A DNA stretch of 64,000 nt from Anisus vortex (GCA_949126835.1 OX421505.1:1855587-1919586), one strand, 5' to 3'; counted from the first letter of the stretch, positions 31,530-45,013 are shown. A program made the numbers and translations. The notes: generated by a model not told the origin, from the letters alone.

Positions 31530-32071
31530 TTAACCCTTTGAGCCCTTCTCACCTGTGCCTATTTTTACCCTATGCCTGTGCTCCTGAGCATTTTATGCCT
31601 ATTTCGCAATATATCATGATTGAGTGACCACTGAGGAAAAACCGTCAAAGATAACAACATGAAATTGAACATGCGAGTAAAAGAATAGGTCTACCTGAAC
31701 TATAGCGCCAAAATTCAACTTTAGTATGAGAAATCTTCAAAAAAATCAATAAATTCTTGTGTTGAGAACAAGGAAGTACGTTGTCGTTTTGTCCCATGGA
31801 CCGAATTGAGGCTCATCACGATTCAGGGTAACAAAAATTGAAAGTTTTCATCACAAACTCTATGTAAACACACAATCAACAAGGATGCAGACATCTTTGA
31901 TAAACTTTAACCTAAACACGCTACAACAAAACATCTGATTGGCTGTTATTATAGGCAAGACTAAACCAATCCACGTAGCTGTACTATCGCGATCCCGGTT
32001 TACTGGGAGGTAGGTCTATGAAGCGATTACTGCTACACCGGTTTACCGGGGGCAAGGGCTTAAAGGGTTAA
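31530..32071. mobile_element. piggyBac-type MITE, TTAA-flanked
   Basis: Left end TTAACCCTTTGAGCCCTT at 31530 and right end, inverted, TTAACCCTTTAAGCCCTT (to 32071): 18 bases with one mismatch, including TTAA. 542 bp, no coding. It probably sits within or just after the CUB gene 3' UTR. Confidence 0.82.
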
Positions 32072-34370
32072 TGGAAAAATGAACATTTTAAACAATCTAA
32101 ATCGAAAGAAATGTAGTTAAAAAAAATGACAATTTTTTTTCAGCGAAACATAAAATTTAGTTAAAAATTTTTTTTTATGTTTATCTTTATGGACTAACCA
32201 AATTTGTTTGTAATTTTTTTTATTATAGCCAAAACTGCGTAAAGTAAATTAAACTTTTAGATATGTTTTTCCAATTTTTTCTACTGCTTGTATGCTCAAT
32301 GTCTGTTTAAGTTGATGATTAACTTTTTAGCTGTAAACTGTTGGCATTTTTTTTATTTCCTTGCTTGCCATAGTTCTTTCTGGACAGGTTTTGGGTCATA
32401 GTTCAGAGTTTAATTTATCCTGAATTTTGATCTAACATATTTTATGTTTACTTGATTTTGACACATTGTATGATACCGATTTCCTAACCTGATTTGGGTT
32501 TGTGGAACTCATGACCCCTTAACAAATAGTATCTTGGCCTTTCTTCTCAAAGCAACAATATGTCCATGCTGAAGCCATTGTATAGTGCATTATACCATTT
32601 ATACCCTTTGTCCCAGTGTAGTATTAAAGTCTATCACCATTAATGTATTTGACCTTGTATCCCTATGCTCCTTTAACTGCTTTTCCTGGTCTGTAGCCTT
32701 GTCTAACAATATTGTAGCTCGTAACTGGCAGCGTTCAGTTTAAATACTATATAACGACAGGCCTATCTTTAGTTTTGTAATAGCTGGCCATACTCTTTAT
32801 GAAGCTATCTTAAGTTTATGAATAGCAGTGAAGAATGAATTGATGCTCTTTATATTTGTTACTTACTTAAAACGTTGTTTGTTTTATTTACACGTTAGGA
32901 TTGTATTACTTTTAGTTCAGCACAGTTTTTAACGATCCCCAAGATCTGTTCAGTTGCTATTTTTGGTAGTGTCTCAGTACAAAGTGTGCTGTTGTTGTTT
33001 TATTTAGCTGCCCCAGAAAATGTTTGTACTCTGTTGAGTGATCAGTGATCGGCTGCCCTCAGACAGGAGCTGATGTCAAAAGAACTTGCCTCTGTCGAAA
33101 CATTGGATAGACACTCTCCCTTACATTTCATTGGCTGTTGTTACCATTGTGCTATGTTCTCCTTGTCTCAAAGATCATGTTTTTTTATATTCTTTGTGTG
33201 TTTGACTGCCAATGTTTAAAAGTGCTCAAGTTCAAATCAAAACTGAATCTCTCCATCACCGAGAATTTACAGAAATTTATAAACACAAGCCGCCCAGTTT
33301 GTGATTACATATTTTATCATTGCTTTTGGATTTGACTTACCTAATCACCCGTGGCTACCTAACAGACTTTAGATCTAGGTTAAGACATTATATCTGCCCA
33401 TAATATTAAGAATTAAAAATAAAGTTGGAGTGTACATTAATTGTTAAAGCCCTGTTGAAGTTGTTATCATGCACAGTTAAAAAATCATTGTAGAAGAGAA
33501 CCTTTGGATAAATATGGAAATCATTAACATTTAGTTTAGTGAATGACTCTTACTTCCATCCAAACAATTGATAATTTTTGTTCTAGCTTCTCTATGTTCA
33601 ATCTTATCATTTTCATAGATACATTATATTTCTATCTATATTGTAGTCATCTTTAAAAAGTAACATGTTTGCAACAAAAAATTGTGGAAATAAGTTGTGG
33701 AAATTTAGAATTTTTAAAATGTTTCTTTTTTCTTTCTATATGATTCATCTTTATTGTTCTGCATTGCACTTCCAAATGTTGCACATTTTTACCAGTGTTC
33801 CTCTCCCCCACTGTTCCTCTCCCCCACTGTTCCTCTCCCCCACTGTTCCTCTCCCCCCTCGGCCTCTTTATGTTTCCTTTTTTCCTGCTCTCCATTAGCT
33901 GTGATATGTGGCTTTAGCCAAAGGCTTTTGCATTTCCACATGCATTGTTACTTTAATGGTTAGCTGTGAAGCTTTCATTGGTTATGTATGGGTGTTTGTA
34001 TATGTGAATGCCTGCTTGTGTTCACGTCCTGTTTTATTCTATGCTATGTGTAAAACAAACAATTCTCAGTTGACTTCCATATTTGTCAAAATCAGAATAA
34101 GGATTTTTTTTTCTTACTAGTTAAAATTCAATGCCTCTTTATAGTAGACAAAAATATCCTTCTGTTAGCATTTAATTTGTGCGGATGCTGTGTTTCCAAA
34201 GATTTGATTCTCATGAAACCAGTTCATTTTTTTTGTACTACTAACATTTTTATCACATACCGGTAATATAAGGAACCTAAAATCAATTATTGCCACACAA
34301 TCTTCTAGACTAGTGAGGTCATTGAACTCAAGGGCTCTAGCTAATATCAGGTTTAAATATCTCAGAAATG
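32072..34370. other. 3' flank, AT-rich, no gene seen
   Basis: Single-copy AT-rich DNA with several candidate poly(A) signals. No open frame with coding character. Confidence 0.45.
33797..33862. repeat. 16-bp tandem repeat, four units
   Basis: Repeated ttcctctcccccactg with little variation. Confidence 0.85.
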
Positions 34371-34375
34371 TCCCC

Positions 34376-34590
34376 GCTTGTGGTGAAATATTGTTACATG
34401 TTTACTGCTTGTGGTGAAATATTGTTACATGTCTACTGCTTGTGGTGAAATATTTTTACATGTTTACTTCTTGTGGTGAAATATTGTTACATGTTTACTG
34501 CTTGTGGTTAAATATTGTTACATGTTTACTGCTTGTGGTGAAATATTGTTACATGTTTACTGCTTGTGGTGAAATATTGTTACATGTTTA
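34376..34590. repeat. 31-bp minisatellite, about seven units
   Basis: Units contain gcttgtggtgaaatattgtt followed by acatgtttact, with only single-base differences between them. Confidence 0.92.
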
Positions 34591-34599
34591 TTTCTGGCA

Positions 34600-36845
34600 C
34601 ATAAAGAGAATCTGACCTAAAATTTGAACTTCCTCTTTTTTTTTTTCCAACCAGAAATTTCACGTTTTTTGTCCAGGTACTGGGTCATGACCTGACAGTT
34701 TGGGAATTCCCAGTTTTCTCTATAGTTGAAGGAAACATATTTGTGTAACTCTTTTGTCTCACAATGAACTGTAAGACTGCATTAATACACTGTTTTTTCT
34801 TGGATTTTCTTGGAATTAAGAAATAAATCTCAAATATTCAGAATTATTGAATTTTTTTTTTTACAGCCACTCAGAAAATAAAATTATATAGGTTTCTTAA
34901 GGTCTATATTAAACAACCAAATTTGTGCGGCACAAACATCTTTCAGCGATCAGCAGTTTATGCGTCTGACATGATAACCTTGTCTTCTTCACTGTGATTT
35001 TCCCATTTATACCATGGCCAATGTTCAATTTTCTGAAGGCCGTGTATGGGGCAAAAGATATTGGCTGTGCAACTTTAATTTTGTGTGGGCCACACAATGG
35101 TATATAGGCTAACTTAACATAAAGGTGTATTTTTAATAATAACAATAGTGTCCGCGTTTGTTTGTTCTGTTGTAAATGTGTGCTTGCGGTTGGTGAGCTG
35201 TGTGCAGTTATGTTAGAAGGAACACTGGCCATGACCTTGCCATCTTCACCATGATACCATTCTTTATATTGCAACCTTTTCAACTTCACCATGACCTTTC
35301 CTTAAATTCATGTTTTCATTTGTATGTTAGCAATCTGCAGTCAGCTGAAAAAATTTATTTGTTTATTGGAAAACAAATAGATTGGTCTAAACAATAGAGG
35401 GTTAGTTAGTTTCAATTTTCCATTTTCGATTTCCTGTTCCTTGTTTTTAGGAAACCTTGTAGTTTTAAAGTGCAAATTGATGAAATTATTTTGTTCCCTT
35501 GATTCTTTTCTGAAAATCCTTGTTTTTGGGACTTTATGAGTCAGCTTGCCAGATGTGTCAACTATGCAACTTAGAATAATTAATTGATAAACATACAAAG
35601 ACTTGTGGCATTACAATAGATGTATCCCATAGGAAATAGTTTTACAATGTATATGTACAGTAGTAAAAATAGCTTACAGGGTATATCTTTGATGGCATTA
35701 GCTATAATATCATAAGTAGCTATATAGTTTATTCTGAATGACCTAATTTTGTTTAAGTTTAGGGGTTAGATCTGTCGTACTGAAATAGCTATCAATTATA
35801 CTAATGGAAAAGGGACAGTTAAGTTTATGGGTGCTAAGAATAGCCAGTCTTTTTTAGCTAGAAATGCTATATCCACATGCTGTATATTTAGCATGTGTTT
35901 TGTTTTTTTATGAATAAATTTACTGAAAGAAACTGTGGTGCCAACTGTGCTGATCTGGTTTATCACAATCACTTATAGGAGCGAATTACAATGTTATATA
36001 TATATATATCTATTTAAAAATTACATTGTCATTTTATGCCTAAATGTGGAAACATTTCATTTGACACAAGTTAAAATTTATTTCATATAGTCTACAGTTC
36101 TAGTTTCTTCTATATTTAAAGTTGGCAGTGATACCGTTTGGTTAATAAAATAGACATAAGTGTCAACAAGGAGCATGGCTCTTTGCCTATAGACTTAAAC
36201 TGATAAATAAAAAACATGTTTTGTTTTCTTTTTGTTCAAATAAACCTAATGGTCCAGTTGCACAAAGTATACATTTTTGTTTGTTTAAAAATAAAAAAGC
36301 AAAGGTAGTCTCCCATCCCTACAGAAAACTACCCCAGCACAGCCATCGATGTTTTGAGTTTGCTGTTCCCCGAACTTATTCCGTTTGGCTTCACACGGGT
36401 CCTTAAAGCTTCAAGAGTCTTCGTTGTTGTTCTTTTTTTAAAATCTGGCTAGCTTCTATAAACTCAGGAGGTTAAAATCTTTTTCCATGCGCACAAATGT
36501 AATATTTGTTCCGTTTCTCGCTTCACCGATCTGTGATGTGCTCTTTTGATTAAAAATAATTGTTTTTTACTCACTTAAATTGTTTTTCAAAGCACTAATG
36601 TTTATTTAAAAAAAAATTTTTTTGTTTTGTTGATTTTCTTCTGCTGTGTTTTATTTTTTTTTTTATTGTTATTGGCTCCTCCCCCCCTTGTTGCTCTCCT
36701 TGAGATCTACAATGCTAGTTTATATACAAACTGTTTTTGTTTCATTGTTACTATATTTACATGCATTTGTTACTGTAAAGTTATACTCGCAGCCAAGGTG
36801 ATAAGATAAAGTCACTAAGGGATAAAAAAAATATCCTTGTCTACA
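34600..36845. other. AT-rich, no gene seen
   Basis: Homopolymer A/T tracts and scattered short ORFs without splice or coding support. Confidence 0.45.
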
Positions 36846-36849
36846 ATTG

Positions 36850-37114
36850 GGGGCACGGTGAGCTGAGCGACACCCCGTTCGGATGGCACACCGAAGGTTC
36901 TACAGTTTGAATCCTGCTGAAGGGTAGGATTTTTTCCCAGGATTGGAGGGTGTCCCGGTGTCTACTCACCTCTGATGGGTACCTGAAATTAGTTGGGGTA
37001 AAGTAAAGGTGGCTGGGCATTGTGCTGGCCACTCATAGTATGCCATGGCCCCAGAAATTAGTGACCGCTTCTTCACCGGGCCTATGATCAATATAGTCAG
37101 ACAGGATACGTTAC
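36850..37114 (+). mobile_element. tRNA-derived SINE (family A), copy 8
   Basis: Head gggcacggtgagctgagcg, B-box cagtttgaatcctgc, tail to caggatacgttactta. No clear TSD; moderately diverged. Confidence 0.78.
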
Positions 37115-37349
37115 TTACTGGCTCCGATAGCTGAAAATCCAATAAGTAGGGATACCATATTTACAGTATTTATTTAACTTTTATTTGGACTTTTTCAACC
37201 CTCCCTTTACATACTGTTAACAAACCACCCTTTACATTGATGTACAGATATCTACAGTATGTACATACAGTACACTGGCACAAAATGTTTTGCAATAAAA
37301 CAGTAGGTGTACATAAAAAAAATGAATTTGGAATTAATGAAATATTTTG

Positions 37350-37486
37350 GGTCTTCATATAATGCGACTATTTTTGAAATTTCCAAAATATCCACTATAT
37401 ATTTTCAAATCTAAAATAATGAAAAAAATATAATGAAAACAATCTGCAGATATCAAACCGCGAAGTAGTGAGGGTTCACTGTATAT
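37350..37486. mobile_element. Single terminus of a pogo-like MITE
   Basis: Ends ccgcgaagtagtgagggttc-actg before TA, the inverted form of a CAGTGAACCCTC-type pogo/Tigger end. No matching left end was found, so the element is truncated or the match is fortuitous. Confidence 0.32.
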
Positions 37487-37499
37487 GTATAAACATGGT

Positions 37500-38180
37500 A
37501 TAAAGGGTGAGATCGTCTTTGTTATTACTATAGAACAGACTGTATAATTAGTCATTTATAGTTCTCCATGTTTATCGAAACATTATAGGGCTCTTGGTTT
37601 ATTGTCTATGTAATCATACACAATACCCGGTAATAGATTTAATCATAGATTTTATTTTTTTTTCTTGCATATAAAAATCACATATATAATTCATTCTATG
37701 TGAGGTTTTTACACATTTTTTGTTTTAAATCGTTTGGTTGGATTTTCTTGTGTGAATTTTTTGTTTGGTTTCTGCTGAGATAAAAAATGGCATTTGTTAT
37801 GGATGATTGTAAATAATTTTTTAAACCTTTTTTTGTGTGTGTGAACATTTAAGTAAACAAATACTGTTGAGAATACTCAACACTCAACACTCAATACTCA
37901 TGTTTTAATTGGAACTCTGGGTTTGTAGGTTTTTCTGAGTTGTTTTTTTGTTGGTCATAAGCAGAAAGAATGATTTTGTTGTCTCAATGTTCATTGTTTT
38001 ATCAGCTGAGTTTTTATTGTGTGATACAAATAAATAAGTCTGTTTTTTTTTTCTATTCAATTAAAACAACCACAGCCAAACTTTTGGCAGTTGGGGTTGA
38101 GGGGTGGGGAGGGTATTGTATTGTCAGTTTCATGTGGCCCTGGGGTCATCATAAGGCTCTCAGGCTCTGGTTTCAGTTCT
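37500..38180. other. AT-rich, no gene seen
   Basis: No feature recognised apart from T-rich tracts. Confidence 0.4.
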
Positions 38181-38416
38181 CATGAGTATAGTCAGGGCTT
38201 TAAAGGAGGGTAGGCAGTGGGTTGTTGCTCAAGGGTTTTATACATATTTGTTTTTTAATGTCGTCAACCCAGCCCTGGAACGGAAGTGTCATGGTGTTTT
38301 ATTCTATGAATCGGTTTTATGTAGGGGGTTTATTATAATATCAGTTGGTATTAGTTTCACCTCATTACTTTTACTGCATGGCAGTATGTCAGTGCATAAA
38401 GCATCAACTTTTGTTT

Positions 38417-38703
38417 TCACCTGCTCATGTTTACACCTGTTTGTTTACACCTGTTTGTTTACACCTGTCTGTTTACACCTGCCTGTTCACACCTGCCTGT
38501 TTACACCTGTCTGTATACACCTGTCTGTTTACACCTTGTCTGTTTACACCTGTCTGTTTACATCTGTCTGTTTACATCTGTCTGTTCGCACCTGTCTGTT
38601 TACACCTGTCTGTTTACACCTGTCTGTTTACACTTGTCTGTTTACATCTGTCTGTTCACACCTGCTTGTTTTCCCCTGTCTCTTTACAGTTAGTTTACAC
38701 TTG
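38417..38703. repeat. 14-bp minisatellite, about 20 units
   Basis: Tandem cacctgtctgttta with substitutions and one single-base insertion near 38,535. Because 14 is not a multiple of three and the unit lacks stops on the plus strand, all three plus frames are open through it. Confidence 0.93.
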
Positions 38704-38799
38704 TCTGTCAATGTGCAGGTACAAACCATTCTTTGCTCATTTGACCCACTTTCCAGGGCTATGATAAGGGGAAATAATGCATCTAAAAACTAAATTGAC

Positions 38800-39180
38800 A
38801 GGTTTTTTGTTTTTATATTCATTATTTTTTTTTTAATTCAGTATTTTAAAGTGATTTTGTTAGAATCAAATCAAGTTTTGACCATGTTATGAGGCATTTA
38901 ATTCTTTTATGTATACATTTTCTTAAAAAAATTTTTTAGTGTGTGTGTGTTGTTGATAAATTTGTAGAATGCTAACTTTACCATCTTTGCAGCATTAGTT
39001 TAACAAATGGCTATTATTTTTTTGTATTTTTTTAAAGCATTTTTTTTTAAATAATGTGTACATTTGTTTTTATTGGTTGAACTTGTATTATAGTTGCGTG
39101 TCTGGATAATATAAAAACAGTTTGAAATGTGTTTATTTAAAGTTTTCTCGTTTGTTTCTTTGACCTTCTGAGCTACTTAT
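38800..39180. other. AT-rich, no gene seen
   Basis: T-rich, low-complexity DNA with no recognised feature. Confidence 0.4.
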
Positions 39181-39184
39181 TAGA

Positions 39185-39315
39185 GTGCGGAAGTCTAAAG
39201 GGTCATCACGCTCAGGGTTTCGGGTTTGAACCCGGTTCGGTTAGAACTTTAGGGCTTCCTAGGAGGTCTACTTTTCTCTGAGGGGCACCCGGAATCTATG
39301 GGTGAAAAGTAAAAA
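39185..39315 (+). mobile_element. tRNA-like SINE fragment (family D)
   Basis: Contains a B-box-like gggtttgaacccgg inside a tRNA-sized segment, then a GC-richer body to cacccggaatctatgggtg. No second copy in the window, so the family assignment is weak. Confidence 0.35.
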
Positions 39316-42300
39316 CTACAAGCTTGTTGATGGAATGATTGGAGTCTGAAATCTTTCAGTCTCTTGAAGGACTGACCCAAACCATACCTAGTGAAACATA
39401 TTTATTATCCTTTTTTTAAAAAATACAAGCCAGTTTAAGAAGATTGTGTGTCCAGTACAACTGCCAAGTTACTAATGTCCCAGTAATGGTTTATTGAATT
39501 GTGGCCCTCCCATTACCCTTGTTTTGAAACATACATGTATATGTTCAGTTTTATATGAAATATTTTAATTTTAGCTGCGGCACATACTGGTCTAGCGTTA
39601 CGCCCTGGACACAAGAGACGAAAGGCTCGTCTGGGTTTTTTTTAAGAGACTTTTTAATTCGGTCTAGGGATAGAGCTGGGATACCCACCGTGTAAGTCTT
39701 CTGCTCTTCCCTGGTTAGGGGAAAGAAATTTTTTTACATTTTTTTATATGATAGGCATCACTGATGGGAGAAGAAAAGTCATTCGGTACAAACACGCAAT
39801 AGACTTAGTGAGCTCTGCTTGACTAGCCTTATGTATGTTTTTGAAATTATTTTTTTTGTCAACTCAGTTTCACTTCAATGAACTATTGATCATATGTCTA
39901 TTCACAAATGGCACAATAGTATCGTGACCTACTTAAACTACAAGGCCTTGCTACAACAGTGGCATGTTGAAGGCCATACTCTTGCATTTACCCAGTTGAA
40001 TGAATTTTTGTTGTTTATTTTCCAGAGGAGTGTTACATGTTATACTCTGTTAACAATTTACTTAAGTTTATAAAGTATAACCATAAATGTAATTACCAGT
40101 ACAACTTCACTGGTAATAATTCTAAAAAAAAAGTGTTAAGTTTTAAACAATACAGATTAATTTACAGTAAATATTTTGACTAGGTCTTTTCAGTTTTCAT
40201 CCTCTTGTTTGTGAAAAAAAAACTCAGGTTTTAAGGCAGATTTCACTTAAATATTAATCCAAAAGCGGTCAGGTGAAAGAAATGCTAGACTCCCCTGACC
40301 CCACCTCAACTTGAATAATAAGGAACCCTCTATCTCCCTACCCTGCCCACACTGGTTGTTTGTCTCCTTGTGGGCCTACATTATATTTGTGTAACCCAAA
40401 TGGCATTCTTATACACTAGCCTATTTTTACATTTGCGTAACTCAAAATGGCATTCACATAGACATAAATGTATTTTACTAAGGAATAATTCTATTCTATT
40501 GACTGATGTTTTCTGTAGGTTCCGTTTTTATAACTGTATTTTTTTTATCATTTGATATTTGTCAATTCTCATGTGCTTAATCAATATTAAAAGTGGAGCA
40601 TTTCCAGGTCAAATCTATTTATAGGTTGTGACCTTTTTTTTTTTCTATAATATTAAAATTAGCTTATATTGGCTCCCGGTGACAGAACTGAAAGCCACCG
40701 AACTTAGATCATGCAATAATTGCAACTGTATGATTCCTGAATTGTGGCTGTTTTCATACACAGCACTGAAATTTGGGTAAAGGCTTACAGACATTTTTGA
40801 GAAATTAAAGTTCAGCATTTTAATACTTTGAAATTATGAAATTAAGACATTATAGTAAATTATAGTGTACAATACAAAAAAAAGTTAATATTATGTTAAA
40901 TATATTATATATTAATATATATCATGACATGAACATTCTGTATGCTGTAAGATTCTGAATGATCTATAGTCAACAAATGTATTTTATTTAGTGCCAGGCA
41001 GAATTGTCAAAACTATATATGTCAGTGCAATGACGCTCTTCTGTGGAACACATTGAAGTTACGTTTGTGTGTTCAGTTTAGCCAATGGTTTCAGTGCTTC
41101 AATAAACATACCAGAGAAATCTTTTTTTCTTGATTTCATTAATAATTGTTCTGCTCATATTTCTTGGTCCTTTGTTTAACTTGTGTTTTAATTGTTTGTT
41201 AAACTTATTCACTTGTAGCATCTTTGTTTAACTGTTTGTATTATAATTGTTTGTTCAACCTGTTCACTTGTTCAATAAGTTGTTGTGTCTTTGTTAAGCT
41301 TGTTGTGTTTTAATTGTTTCTTAAAATGTTTAACTAAGCATTAATTAAACAAACCGTTAAAAAGCCTAAGCATTTTTTAGCATTATATTTTTCATTAAAA
41401 AAAAACATGTTAATTTACCATAAAACTATTAGAGTTCAGAAGATTTTGCCACACTTAAAAGCAATGTAAATATCCATCATTTAAACATGCCCATCATAAA
41501 GTGTAATGGAATAAACGGGGAAAGTTTTTTCATATATTTATTTGATGGAATTTTGTGTCATTGGCAAAGATAATGTGTGCTAAAATTTAGCTCGATGGGA
41601 TGACGGGAAGTGGTCCAAAAATCCTTGCGAAGATTTTTCCAGCCCGCTGCAATCTTACATGTGAAGTTATTATAAAAGATTCCATTAAGATTTTGGTGCT
41701 AACCTGTTAAATCGATCAATAAAAAATCTAAAGAATAATAAACCAAAAGTGCAAGATGTTTTGCTGTTAATAAATACTAGGCTAGTGCATCTGTTTTTAC
41801 TGTTAAAGCCCTTGTGTTCATTTATAGCTGCAATACCAAGAAGTTATCATTTCAAGACAGTTAACATTAGTGTGTCTGCGTTTGTGTGTTGGTCTGGGTG
41901 ACCTCCCCCTTCCCCCCCCCCCAACACTTTGCACCAAATCTTGGCAAACGCAGACGAGTTTTACGTCAGATATAACGCAGGCACAAGCTGTAAATATTTA
42001 TATCTTCCTGGCCGATAGATCATTCTCAGCAAATTGCACAATCTGTCCTTGAGTCTCAGCTGAAGCAAAGGAATTTTGAAAAACGCGTATGATGGTGAAT
42101 GCCTGAGGCGAAGTGGACAGAGGCGGAGCTAGATTGTTTTTGCGCCCGGGGAACGAGCTATAAAATTAGCGCCACCCTCCATTTTTTTTAATGATAAGGT
42201 GTAAGCTTAATTTTTGGTGCCAGGATATCGGGTACCCCTTGCCCCCCCCCTCCTTTTTTCTTTTAGCTACACCTCTGGGGGAGGGGGGAGGTGAAGTAAA

Positions 42301-43160
42301 GGTCATGGTGAAGTTTGAACACGCGCTTGTAGATTATGTTTGATGCAAAGTTGTTTTTTGTTGTTTTTTTACTGCAGGTGGATAGACTTTATAATATCCA
42401 ATGCACACCTAATAGAGGTTCTGGAGTTATTATCCTCAAACGACTTGAACCCATGACAGATTTCATTTAATCATACTTCAAGAATTGAATATTTTTTTTA
42501 CAGAGAAAATAAATGTACCGGGTAGGCCTACCCCTTCTAGGCCACACCTGCGCTGTGCATTTTAATAAAACATGTAGAGCTAATGTTTGCCTAAACCGAA
42601 AATTTTAGCCTAAATTAGGCTAAAAGATTATTATAAAAATAAGAACTACATTTTATTGAAAAAAATATTTTCTAACAAAAAAATATGAATCTTTCTTTTC
42701 AAAAGAAAACATTTTAATTTTTTTTTCTTAAAAACAAAAGCATAAAAAAAAAGTAAAGTAAAGTTGCTTTGAGTTGTTTCTTTTAATCGTGTGTCTACAA
42801 TTCTACCATTTTAGAATCTACCTGCTGCAGACTCAACTATGTGAGTAAATTCTAACAACCGATACATTCTTTGTAAGCTAGATAGATTTACCGATTCAAT
42901 AACTGGACTTTGGGTTATTTCACACACACAAAAAAATGTCTCGCTGAAATTTTTTTTAAAACGTTTGGTTTGGAAGAGTTGAGCGGAGACCAAATGAATA
43001 CATTTTCAACAGATTTACATGCTGAAATTCAATACATCTGTAGAGGAGCTTTACTATGTGACTTAAGGCTAAGGTAAGCTTAGTTCTCTATCCATTCATC
43101 ATGTCTATCTATAAGGATCTAAGCCTAAATATCGCTATATATTTATCTTATCGTATAGGC
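39316..43160. other. AT-rich intergenic DNA, no gene seen
   Basis: Short repeats only: a block at about 41,590-41,640 shares ccacttcccgt ... atcgagct with 43,660-43,705 in inverse orientation. There are C-runs near 41,914 and 42,242. No coding region supported. Confidence 0.45.
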
Positions 43161-43167
43161 CTATATG

Positions 43168-43420
43168 ACAGACGCTCCTTAGCCTATAATATAAAGAAGA
43201 TTATTGCGTCCGACGCATATCCGTGGTAGGGCCTCTACCAGTCTAGTCTTGCACTTTTATTAGTGTTTCTAATGATGTTAAGTGGTACTGGTTTTCTTGA
43301 TTTGTTCAGACAACCCATTCGATGCCCGTATGCATTCGTTTGTTCTCGCATAAGGGATAAGGAAAGAGTTTTTGTCCTTATGTTTATCTGGGCATTGCAA
43401 CAGATTGTTATTGTGTTGTA
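43168..43420 (-). mobile_element. LINE 3'-end fragment
   Basis: The reverse complement carries the ORF2 end (tgcgagaacaaacgaatgca, gggttgtctgaacaaatcaa) and the conserved 3' tail around gcaataatcttctttat. It is the fourth fragment of this family in the window. Confidence 0.75.
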
Positions 43421-43483
43421 GTCACACTAATTTAAACCTTAGTGCAATGTGATACATTTGTCAATTTTTTCTTTAATGAACTG

Positions 43484-44545
43484 TATAGAGCGATTGCAAT
43501 CACGTGACAAAAAGCGCGTGCTGTTTGTTTACTTTGTCTAGTGGTGATAAATGGCAGCCGTATTTCTAAAGCCGTAAGAAGGTTTTATTTTTATTACTCC
43601 CTTTATTTTAAGTTGCATTTGCTGTCTGTCTGTCTGTCTGCAATGGTGCAAAAATTGGCTTCGATTTTTCGACCACTTCCCGTGGTCCGATCGAGCTGAA
43701 ATGATAACATTTGGACAACAGACTTGTGGCGCCTAACAATACATCCTATCAAATTTTCAGTTAAAACAACTTAATAATACTACACTTATGACAATATTCA
43801 TTTCTTAAAAGGAAAGTATAAGAAAAATGTTGGTTTCACTTTAAAAATGCCTGTGCAACTTTTTATAGTTTTTCGGCGCAAAGCTAGAAAAAAAATGTAT
43901 GCGCTAAGATTATTTTTAGAACAATTCATACGGAGTAAGGAGATATTTTTGAGATTTGCGACAGAGATATTTTTCTGTACGTTTCATTTGCAGTAGTCAA
44001 TCAATTATTTAATTACATGATGGTAATTAGTTTGCAAATAAAGGGAGTATAATAAAAACTTAGTTTTTATGGTTTTATTTTTAAATGTGATCATTTCAAC
44101 AATATAACGTAAAACATATATAAAACAATGTCAAGCGATGTAAATTAACATTCAAAGCTAAATTTAAACCATTAAAAATCAATGGAAAAGGTTCCGTAAG
44201 TGCCGAGTATTTAATTGAAGATGTCGATTGTCGAATGTTAGCCTATTAGCTTACTATCTAAAAGTAAAGCATAAAGCAAAATGTAGCATGCAATGTTTCA
44301 AAAGAGCTATTGAAAAACTATAAAAGCCTAAAAACATGTTTATTTTGTGGATGGACTACTAAGGACTAGTATCGCAGTTAAATATCAAATTTTATGGTAA
44401 CTAATTCCTTATATTCTGGGTTTAAAATACACATGGTAAATAACAATGTTTATTCCCCATTAATGCCATTATCGCCAAGATGGCCGCTTTTTACACAAGT
44501 ACGTCACTAGAAAACCTAAGCCACGCCTATTGCAATCGCTCTATA
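43484..44545. mobile_element. DNA-transposon relic with 17-bp perfect TIRs
   Basis: tatagagcgattgcaat (43484-43500) is exactly inverted at 44529-44545 (attgcaatcgctctata). If the outer TA is a duplicated target, the TIR is 15 bases and the element a Tc1/mariner-type MITE. Subterminal tctagtg occurs near both ends. About 1.06 kb, with an internal ctgtctgtctgtctg run and no transposase frame. Confidence 0.75.
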
Positions 44546-45013
44546 GGCAGTGGCGTGGGTGTCTGCAGAAAGTTTTGTATCTCGTCAAGGTTTCACATAT
44601 TATTGTTTGTTACCGATTTATATTGTGTGAGCATAGAGGTCTATACTATATGTGACCGTTATTTTGTAATTACTATGTATACAACTCTCAGGGAGATCAC
44701 ATTATATAATAATAAACAATGAACAAACTGCCGGCTTTTAGTAGAAATGAGAACTCAATATTTAATGCAATTTATGTACAAGATGAATTCAAATACTCCA
44801 CAGTTTCTATAGCCTAGTCTAAAACACGTTCAGCCACTACCAAATTCTAAGGTCGTCTGTCTTTATCTTCAAATGTACGCTACGTTCAATCTAACTCCCA
44901 CGTCATTGTTTTTATCGTAAAACGTCACTCGTTTATTCTGTACATTAACACCGGGTTAGAGATTATACAAATTATGTCCCACTAAAATAACTATATATAT
45001 TTTAAATCATCAC

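Noticed and set aside
38182..38793. 203-codon ORF rich in Cys and Leu
   Set aside because: Mostly the 14-bp minisatellite; all three frames are open, so openness carries no coding information.
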